Positions 13,337 through 18,441 of a stretch of DNA of 18,441 bases are shown here, one piece after another. Positions within the stretch are counted from its first letter, which is position 1, and each line of letters opens with the position of its first letter. The notes beneath the pieces are model-generated. The model ran no database searches, was not told where the DNA came from, and saw only the letters and a program-made list of their open reading frames with translations. The position numbers were made by a program, and so were the translations under genes. Source of the stretch: CAZTGZ01 sp044339595. Its GTDB lineage: Bacteria > Bacteroidota > Bacteroidia > NS11-12g > UBA9320. The stretch is from the NCBI GenBank assembly GCA_044339595.1, contig JBIIVF010000039.1:1-18441 (forward strand), read 5' to 3'.

Positions 13337-14070
13337 TCGGGTGTACCGTTTTCTATCCATTTTCTAATCGCGGTAATATTACAGGCACTTAAAGGTTTGC
13401 TGCCATAGGGTGGCATGGGTTTAAATCCTACATCCTGTCGCACAACTCCGAGTAATTTGCCACTGATTGCCTGTGTTTTTACAGATGCATAATCCGTTAG
13501 TGAAACATTTCCGGATGGTGCGGCACCGCTGTGACAGCCTTTGCAATTGTTGTTGATGATGGTTGAAATATGGCTGGTCCATTTAACATTTAAGGTATCG
13601 CAACCACTGTTGCACTTCAAGTTAAGAGCACCCTGAGCAATCCATTTTCTTAATAACTCTTTTTGATCTGAAGATAAGGGTGTATGGGGAGGAGGGGGCA
13701 TTATTTTCTTTGGGTCAGTTTCTGTGATAACATCATAAAAGTCCGAATCTAAAGGTTTCCCGGGTTTAATTTTTCCGGTGGCCATGGTATTGGCATAATC
13801 AGTAAAAATCTGGCCTCCCTCTTTCGTAATCGCATCATGACAGCCGCTTTTCGCGCAATTGCTCAGCAATAACGGTAAGATATCTTTTTCGAAGTAAACC
13901 GTATCAGGAGAGCAAGGATTACCTTGTTGGGTGGTGTCGATGGGATTCTGAGTGGTATCGGTAGGGTTTTTTTTGCGAATTTCAGGCTCATGTTTGCACC
14001 CGTCGGTGAAAAGAATGGATCCACCAATAAGCAACAGACCCCAGACGATTCTTATTGAATGTTTATACAT
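13333..14070 (-). CDS. Two-domain haem c-like lipoprotein (CX4CH and CxxCH)
   Basis: The product is 245 aa from ATG 14070, where the signal begins (MYKHSIRIVWGLLLIGGS). The frame is open to 14091, but a -7 box lies between the two starts. Cys25 in FTDGCKH is the probable lipid-attachment site, though the lipobox is imperfect (Asp at -2). A Thr/Gln/Pro-rich linker leads to a first domain with C72AKSGC77H78, a CX4CH motif, and MPPPP with Met124. The second domain has C176KGC179H, a standard CxxCH, and MPPYG with Met219. Both domains resemble planctomycete-type cytochrome c modules (YFEKDILPLLLSNC, SLTDY, RKWIENGTPE). It is first in the five-gene set, so it probably starts the transcript. Whether the CX4CH site binds haem depends on the host's maturation system. 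Confidence 0.8.
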   Translation of the reverse strand: MYKHSIRIVWGLLLIGGSILFTDGCKHEPEIRKKNPTDTTQNPIDTTQQGNPCSPDTVYFEKDILPLLLSNCAKSGCHDAITKEGGQIFTDYANTMATGKIKPGKPLDSDFYDVITETDPKKIMPPPPHTPLSSDQKELLRKWIAQGALNLKCNSGCDTLNVKWTSHISTIINNNCKGCHSGAAPSGNVSLTDYASVKTQAISGKLLGVVRQDVGFKPMPPYGSKPLSACNITAIRKWIENGTPE

Positions 14071-14079
14071 ACAATTCTG

Positions 14080-14087
14080 CAAAGCTA
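14080..14087 (-). promoter_or_regulatory. -7 box candidate for the five-gene envelope operon
   Basis: TAGCTTTG on the minus strand (14087-14080) is a perfect TAnnTTTG box, 9 nt before the ATG at 14070. No TTG is found at the expected distance upstream, so this is a half-supported promoter. It sits in the 49-bp gap after the GT2 gene, and its position argues against a start at 14091. Confidence 0.4.
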
Positions 14088-14119
14088 TCATTTGACAATA
14101 GATTTAAAAAGGTGGAATG

Positions 14120-14854
14120 TCAATTCTTAGGTTTTATGGCTAAAATTTTACGAAAGGCCGTCAATTCTTTAAAACTTTGCCAGCAAACTTTCAATAATTT
14201 CCATTTTTTGATAGACACCTCACCGGTGTGACGGTCTTTGTGGGTAATTGGTATATTAAAAAGCTTGTTTCCGTCTTTGCGAGCCATCACGCTTAAAAAG
14301 ATATTGGGTGCGAAAGGAGCAGGATCGGGAAGTCGTTGCAGACATTGTTTTAAATAGCTGCCTTTGATCAATCGGAAGGGAATGTTGCTATCCGGAATCA
14401 TTACGCCGTAAAACATCCATAAGGTAAGCCTGACAATGCGGGTTATAATCAGCCGAATGGGTGCGTCGAATCGAATTTTTCTATAGCCTAAAATGAAATT
14501 AGAATCGTTTCTCTTTTCCCAGAGTTTCCAAAAATCAGCTGTTTCAAACTGGTCGTCGCTATCGGTTTGAAAGATGCATTCGCTGTCTAAAGCAATCGCG
14601 CGGTTGTAGGCCGCAATGACTGCTTTTCCGTGACCTCCATTGGCTTGATTCACGGCATCTAGGTAGGGATATTCTGCACTAAGCGAAGAAAGGATCTCCC
14701 AGGTATTGTCTTTTGAGCCATCATTGACTACAATCAGACGTGCTTCCTGGGGTGAAAATTGTTCTTTGAGCAAGGTGCTCCACTTTTCTACCACTTCGGC
14801 AATCACTTCGCCTTCATTGTAGGCGGGCATCACAATACAAACTTTTAAGCTCAT
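14120..14854 (-). CDS. GT2 glycosyltransferase, polyprenyl-phosphate sugar synthase-like
   Basis: The product is a 244-aa GT-A fold enzyme. Motifs are MPAYNEGE (9-16), VVNDGSKDNT (42-51), NGGHGKAVIAAYNRAI (72-87), and the metal- and nucleotide-binding TDSDDQF (97-103), followed by a basic LGYRKIRFDAPIR and DSNIPFRLIKG. This is the pattern of dolichol-phosphate mannose/glucose synthase-like enzymes, which load a sugar from a nucleotide donor onto a polyprenyl phosphate at the inner membrane. There are no C-terminal membrane helices; the hydrophobic stretch IIITRIVRLTLWMFYG-like (about 135-151) may touch the membrane. Its start is 3 nt after the carboxyltransferase stop, so it is co-transcribed with yebC and that gene. 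Sugar specificity cannot be read. It could supply a lipid-linked donor for a GT-C enzyme such as the one at 6544-9474; that is inference. Confidence 0.82.
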   Translation of the reverse strand: MSLKVCIVMPAYNEGEVIAEVVEKWSTLLKEQFSPQEARLIVVNDGSKDNTWEILSSLSAEYPYLDAVNQANGGHGKAVIAAYNRAIALDSECIFQTDSDDQFETADFWKLWEKRNDSNFILGYRKIRFDAPIRLIITRIVRLTLWMFYGVMIPDSNIPFRLIKGSYLKQCLQRLPDPAPFAPNIFLSVMARKDGNKLFNIPITHKDRHTGEVSIKKWKLLKVCWQSFKELTAFRKILAIKPKN

Positions 14855-14857
14855 GGG

Positions 14858-16426
14858 TTATAAAGGAATATTTCCGTGTTTCTTTTTGGGCAATGTATCC
14901 ACCTTGTTTTGCAGCATGGCGAAAGCTTTGATTAATTTAATGCGCGTTTCTTCAGGGAAGATCACTTCATCGATAAAGCCCCTTTCAGCTGCTCTGTAAG
15001 GATTGGCAAATATACGAGCATATTCCTGTTCTTTTTCGAGCCAGGCTTTTTCCGGATTTTCGGCAGTGCTGATCTCCTTTTTGAAGATAATTTCGGCAGC
15101 TCCTTTCGCCCCCATTACAGCAATTTCGGCAGTTGGCCAGGCAAAATTCATGTCGGCACCGATGTGTTTGCTGTTCATCACATCGTACGCGCCGCCATAG
15201 GCTTTGCGGGTGATGACAGTTACCCTGGGTACGGTAGCTTCGCAAAAGGCGTAAAGCAATTTGGCTCCGTTGGTAATGATGGCATTCCATTCCTGATCAG
15301 TTCCTGGAAGAAAGCCGGGAACATCTTCAAAAACCAGCAATGGGATGTTAAAGCTATCGCAGAATCTGACAAAACGAGCCCCTTTTTGGGATGATTTAAC
15401 GTCGAGCACACCGGCGAGATAGGCCGGTTGATTGGCCACAATGCCGATGCTTTTTCCGGCCAACCGGGCAAAGCCCACAACGATATTTTCTGCAAAATCT
15501 TTGTGTACTTCATAAAAACTATCGGTGTCTGCAACTTCGCTGATGACATCTCGGATATCGTAAGGTTGATTTGGGTTCTCTGGAATGACAGAAGTGAGGG
15601 CCGGACGCCATTCATCACTCTTTTCATAAGGTAATGAGGGGGGAAGGTCCTCACAATTGGAGGGAATGTAAGTGAGCAACGTTTTGATCTGATCGAGACA
15701 AACGAGTTCATTGGCAGCCGTGAAATGCGCTACACCGGATTTGGTGCTATGTACCGATGCGCCACCTAAATCTTCACTGCTCACTTCTTCATTGGTCACG
15801 GTTTTAACCACGTTCGGTCCGGTTACAAACATATAAGATGTATGTTCCACCATCAGGATAAAATCTGTAATGGCGGGTGAATACACTGCACCTCCGGCAC
15901 AAGGCCCCATGATGGCCGAAAGTTGAGGAATAACGCCACTGGCGCGGGTGTTTTTATAAAAGATGTCGGCATAACCGCCCAGAGAAACGACACCCTCCTG
16001 AATTCTGGCTCCACCGGAGTCATTTAATCCAATCACAGGAGCTCCATTCTTCATGGCCATATCCATGATTTTACAAATTTTTTCTGCATGGGTTTCAGAA
16101 AGCGATCCTCCGAAAACGGTGAAGTCTTGAGAAAACACATAGACCAATCGACCGTTAACAGTGCCATAGCCGGTCACAACACCATCACCTGGGATGTGTT
16201 GTTTGTCCATGCCAAAATCGGTGCTTCGATGCTTAACAAGCGCTCCGATTTCTTCAAACGAACCTTTGTCGAGCAGATAGCGCAACCTTTCTCTTGCGCT
16301 GAGCTTGCCTTTTTTATGCTGCGATGCAATGCGTTCTTCGCCTCCACCCAGTAAGCTTTGGGCTCTTTTTTGAGCAAGTTTTTCTCTTTTGTCGGATGCG
16401 GCCGATCCTGCGTTCGTTTGTATCAT
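14858..16426 (-). CDS. pccB: Acyl-CoA carboxylase carboxyltransferase (propionyl-CoA type beta subunit)
   Basis: The product is 522 aa, a normal length for the beta subunit of propionyl-CoA carboxylase or methylmalonyl-CoA decarboxylase. It transfers CO2 between carboxybiotin and an acyl-CoA. Both crotonase-like halves are present: SGGARIQEGV (137-146), MGPCAGGAVYSP (173-184) and GGASVH (221-226) in the first; VFEDVPGFLPG (365-375), ITRKAYGGAYDVM (405-417) and WPTAEIAVMGAKGA in the second. Asp415 within GGAYDVM corresponds, as I recall, to the residue that favours propionyl-CoA in Streptomyces PccB (D422), against Ile in acetyl-CoA enzymes. The biotin carboxylase and biotin carrier partners are not in this window. 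The gene starts 2 nt after the yebC stop and ends 3 nt before the GT2 start. The symbol is tentative, because mmdA-type decarboxylase subunits are closely related. Confidence 0.9.
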   Translation of the reverse strand: MIQTNAGSAASDKREKLAQKRAQSLLGGGEERIASQHKKGKLSARERLRYLLDKGSFEEIGALVKHRSTDFGMDKQHIPGDGVVTGYGTVNGRLVYVFSQDFTVFGGSLSETHAEKICKIMDMAMKNGAPVIGLNDSGGARIQEGVVSLGGYADIFYKNTRASGVIPQLSAIMGPCAGGAVYSPAITDFILMVEHTSYMFVTGPNVVKTVTNEEVSSEDLGGASVHSTKSGVAHFTAANELVCLDQIKTLLTYIPSNCEDLPPSLPYEKSDEWRPALTSVIPENPNQPYDIRDVISEVADTDSFYEVHKDFAENIVVGFARLAGKSIGIVANQPAYLAGVLDVKSSQKGARFVRFCDSFNIPLLVFEDVPGFLPGTDQEWNAIITNGAKLLYAFCEATVPRVTVITRKAYGGAYDVMNSKHIGADMNFAWPTAEIAVMGAKGAAEIIFKKEISTAENPEKAWLEKEQEYARIFANPYRAAERGFIDEVIFPEETRIKLIKAFAMLQNKVDTLPKKKHGNIPL

Positions 16427-16428
16427 AG

Positions 16429-17184
16429 TTATGCGTTTAATGCTGCTTCCAGCGCTTCAGTGAGTTCGAGGTTGTGATAAACGGTACTGATATCGTCATC
16501 CTCTTCAAATCTTTCGATCATTTTAAGGAGCTGTTTGGCTTCGTCTACAGGGAGCGTAACCGTGTTGGCGGGAATTCTTCTGATTTCTGCATTGGAGGGT
16601 TCGAGTTGCAGCCCTTCCAGGGTTTTATTCATTAATCCGAAATCTGTAAAAGAGGTATAAATTAAAATGCCTTCTTCAGAAAATTCAAGATCTTCAGCAC
16701 CGCCATCAATCAATGCCAGTTCTATGGCTGATTTATCTTTTTCGAATAACTGCGATGTAGGTATTTCGAATACGCCATTCGTGCTAAAAACAAAATCGAG
16801 AGAACCATTGGTGCTCAGGTTTCCTCCGAATTTATTAAAAATGGTTCGGATGTTGGCGATGGTTCGGTTGATGTTATCGGTATAGACTTCCAGGATGATG
16901 CCTACTCCGCCGGGGGCATAACCCTCGTAAGTCAGGGGCGTGAGACCTTGTGCTTCGCCACCTTTTCCTTTTTGAATGGCACGTTCAATGGTATCTTTCG
17001 GAATATTGGCGCCTTTGGCATTTTGTATGGCTAAACGCAAGGCGGGATTGCTTTCCGGATCAGGGTTTCCGTCTCTGGCGGCCAGAGTGATTTCACGAAT
17101 GCAACGCGTGAAAACTTTTGCTCTTCGTTTATCTTGTGCGCCTTTGCGGTGCTTGATATTTGCCCATTTACTATGACCTGCCAT
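16429..17184 (-). CDS. yebC: YebC/PmpR family protein
   Basis: The product is 251 aa from ATG 17184, where the family's characteristic N-terminus begins (MAGHSKWANIKHRKGAQD). The 14-codon upstream extension to 17226 has no family counterpart and overlaps a promoter candidate. Other signature stretches are ESNPALRLAIQNAKGANIPKDTIERAIQKG, YEGYAPGGVGIILEVYTDN and NRTIANIR, with three domains of usual size. Members were long called transcriptional regulators; recent work on YebC and its mitochondrial relative TACO1 points to a translation role in easing ribosome stalling at proline stretches. It is the first gene of a tight three-gene cluster with the carboxyltransferase and the GT2 gene, with no obvious functional link among them. 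Confidence 0.95.
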   Translation of the reverse strand: MAGHSKWANIKHRKGAQDKRRAKVFTRCIREITLAARDGNPDPESNPALRLAIQNAKGANIPKDTIERAIQKGKGGEAQGLTPLTYEGYAPGGVGIILEVYTDNINRTIANIRTIFNKFGGNLSTNGSLDFVFSTNGVFEIPTSQLFEKDKSAIELALIDGGAEDLEFSEEGILIYTSFTDFGLMNKTLEGLQLEPSNAEIRRIPANTVTLPVDEAKQLLKMIERFEEDDDISTVYHNLELTEALEAALNA

Positions 17185-17202
17185 TGCCGATTGGAATGCG
17201 CC

Positions 17203-17233
17203 GCAAGTTAAAGGTAGATTTTGCAAATGCCAA
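17203..17233 (-). promoter_or_regulatory. Promoter candidate for the yebC cluster
   Basis: On the minus strand, TTG (17233-17231, preceded by T as in TTTG) is followed after exactly 20 nt by TAACTTGC (17210-17203), a near match to TAnnTTTG. The spacing equals that of the GT-C/TPR promoter. Transcription would begin near 17197, about 13 nt before the ATG at 17184. The -7 box is imperfect, so confidence is moderate. Confidence 0.4.
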
Positions 17234-17407
17234 ATAAGGGGAAAAGGGTTTTTGACACATTGAATCGCCTTTGGGGCTAATTGACTAACTGTTTTTCTTC
17301 ACCATCTCCCTAATCCAAATCGGAGCAAAAGGGGAGGTGCAGCCCTTGGATACGGGGTAATCCTTGTAAATACCCATTTTTTATCCCAACATAATGGTTT
17401 CTGTGTC
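17234..17407. other. Spacer between yebC promoter and the YdeI-like gene
   Basis: Apart from the yebC promoter candidate, this stretch has no gene, clear hairpin or repeat. It includes several A-runs and G-runs (GGGGAAAAGGG near 17238, AAAAGGGGAGG near 17328), but nothing that forms a convincing terminator for the minus-strand gene ending at 17408. Confidence 0.5.
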
Positions 17408-18052
17408 TCAACTTTTCTTGCTTCTATATTTTTCATTAAATCCCTCTCCGGCCAATATCTGGGGGATGTATTTTTCAATTCTGGCTACCCGTGTCGAAGA
17501 TTGAACAGGTTGAGTAAAATGGATCAAATAGGCTCTTTGTCTGCCGGGGGTAAGTGATTGGAATGCAGTTTTGAGAGCGGGTATTTCTTCAAACTTCTCT
17601 TCTAATTCTGCAGGAATGGTGCGATCGGTTATCTTTTTGAATTCAAATTTGAGCCCCGATTTTTCTACTTCGATGGCCTCGCGGATGCAGGCTTTAATGG
17701 CTTCTTCCTTTTCCAGCAGTTCTTGAAATCCGGTCAAACGGATGACCCTTGCCGCTTGGGTATCTTCTCCCGGCTTTTCGAGCAACCCATCCGGGTCTTT
17801 CATCAATGCTCCTTTCATAAAACTAAGGGAACAAAATTCTTTAAATGCTCCGATTAAAATTACATTGCTATTTTGGTAGGTATAGCAAGGAACACCCCAT
17901 TTCAACTCTTCCGTTAATGGGCTTTCACTTAAAATTAACCTCAAACGAGCCAACTCATCCTCCCACTTATGCACTTTGCATTGAGGGGTATTCCCCAGCG
18001 GGCAACGCATACAACCTGATTGAAAGTAGGGGTCAACAAGTGGGTTCATCAT
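17408..18052 (-). CDS. YdeI/DUF1801-like protein with an N-terminal Cys/His cluster
   Basis: The product is 214 or 213 aa from ATG 18052 or 18049; the frame runs to 18058 only through a TTG. The N-terminal half has the DUF1801-like signature LTEELKWGVPCYTYQNSNVILIGAFKEFCSLSFMKGALM, and the C-terminal part the YdeI-type LTPGRQRAYLIHFTQPVQSSTRVARIEKYIPQI. The family is loosely linked to bacteriocin protection and OmpD association in enterobacteria, but its biochemical role is unclear. Before the conserved core is a cluster C14-x2-C17-x7-C25-x2-H28 (GCMRCPLGNTPQCKVH, numbering from 18052), spaced like a small zinc-binding knuckle. I believe some relatives have it too. It appears monocistronic. 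Confidence 0.75.
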   Translation of the reverse strand: MMNPLVDPYFQSGCMRCPLGNTPQCKVHKWEDELARLRLILSESPLTEELKWGVPCYTYQNSNVILIGAFKEFCSLSFMKGALMKDPDGLLEKPGEDTQAARVIRLTGFQELLEKEEAIKACIREAIEVEKSGLKFEFKKITDRTIPAELEEKFEEIPALKTAFQSLTPGRQRAYLIHFTQPVQSSTRVARIEKYIPQILAGEGFNEKYRSKKS

Positions 18053-18135
18053 GGGCAAATTATTTGAAACAAAGTTGTTGAATAATTACGAAAGATAAAA
18101 GACGGGAAACAACATCCTTCAATCCGGAATTTTAA

Positions 18136-18441
18136 CTAAAGATCAATAAAAAAATTCAAGCACATCCAAAAGCTATGGCGGACCGGGTCATTCAGAAATG
18201 AGTTGGCTCTATAATCCATGCCGGTTTCAATTTTATAACCTTTGGTTAAATCAAACCCCAACAGAGGGACCAATCTCACCTCGAGGTCGTACTCTGATGC
18301 CTGGAAACTATTCAAATATTCATTATTGATCTTCAAGTAAAACTCTCCAGGATCAACTGATTCTCCATTTAAAGGGATTTCGGTACTAATGCGGTATCGG
18401 ATTCTATACTGGTGATCATCCCTTTTAGAGAAAGTCTGGTC
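18136..18441 (-). CDS. DUF2490-like outer-membrane protein, C-terminal part (partial)
   Basis: The frame is open from the right edge (18441) to TAG at 18136-18138, giving the last 101 residues of a protein whose start lies outside the window. A TTG at 18336 is only an internal Leu codon. The residues show the strand pattern RIRYRISTEIPLNGE, then PGEFYLKINNEYLNSF, EYDLEVRLVPLLGFDL and RHSFWMCLNFFIDL. The run R-x-R-Y-R...IPL...GEFYLKINNE is what I associate with DUF2490 barrels of Bacteroidota. Such proteins are predicted outer-membrane barrels of unknown function. The last residues end in an aromatic-rich strand, as barrels do, though the final residue is Leu, not Phe. Confidence 0.65.
   Translation of the reverse strand, partial: DQTFSKRDDHQYRIRYRISTEIPLNGESVDPGEFYLKINNEYLNSFQASEYDLEVRLVPLLGFDLTKGYKIETGMDYRANSFLNDPVRHSFWMCLNFFIDL

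Noticed and set aside
15220..15711. 163-codon minus-strand open frame inside the carboxyltransferase
   Set aside because: It is in another frame of a strongly conserved gene, has no recognisable motif and looks like a shadow.
17185..17226. Longer start for yebC (14 extra residues)
   Set aside because: The family N-terminus begins at MAGHSKW, and the extension overlaps a promoter candidate.
18052..18063. ATAATTTG on the minus strand as a promoter box for the YdeI-like gene
   Set aside because: It ends only 3 nt before the start codon and lacks the TA at the required spacing.

Overview
The window is ordinary-looking chromosomal DNA from a member of the Bacteroidota. The evidence is a protein with a C-terminal type IX secretion (T9SS) type A sorting domain, another with a type B (gliding-motility-associated) sorting domain, several Bacteroidota-type outer-membrane barrels (DUF5777-like, DUF2490-like, PorT-like), and promoter boxes of the Bacteroidota form TTG-N(about 20)-TAnnTTTG. 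Genus cannot be told. I see no tRNA, rRNA, CRISPR array, IS element or phage gene.

Layout. Positions 1-3656 are on the plus strand: the tail of an unknown gene, a barrel protein of unknown function, mpl (muropeptide recycling ligase) and a T9SS cargo protein. A 260-bp spacer (3657-3916) carries three different short-period repeat arrays and separates these from a long minus-strand block reaching the right edge. Read in transcription order (right to left), that block holds: the C-terminus of a DUF2490-like barrel; a YdeI-like protein with a Cys/His cluster; a tight yebC - acyl-CoA carboxyltransferase - GT2 glycosyltransferase cluster (gaps of 2 and 3 nt); five closely packed genes for two haem c lipoproteins, an OB-fold protein, a YceI protein and a DUF5777 barrel; a UDP-galactopyranose mutase of the eukaryotic type; a large GT-C membrane glycosyltransferase with C-terminal TPRs; and a large T9SS type B surface protein.

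How the genes may work together. The five genes at 11027-14070 form a coherent cell-envelope set: two c-type cytochrome-like lipoproteins, a membrane-anchored OB-fold protein, a periplasmic YceI (a family that binds isoprenoids/quinones) and an outer-membrane barrel. I propose an uncharacterised periplasm-to-outer-membrane redox or lipid-handling system; this is inference. The glycan-related genes (GT2, UDP-galactopyranose mutase, GT-C/TPR) could supply and transfer sugars to surface molecules, but they lie in separate transcription units, so the link is only proximity.

The most solid new reading is that 9566-10963 carries the full active-site residue set of fungal-type UDP-galactopyranose mutase. 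The oddest structural feature is a perfect 16-bp terminator-like hairpin inside the signal-peptide codons of the DUF5777 gene, just after the YceI stop codon.
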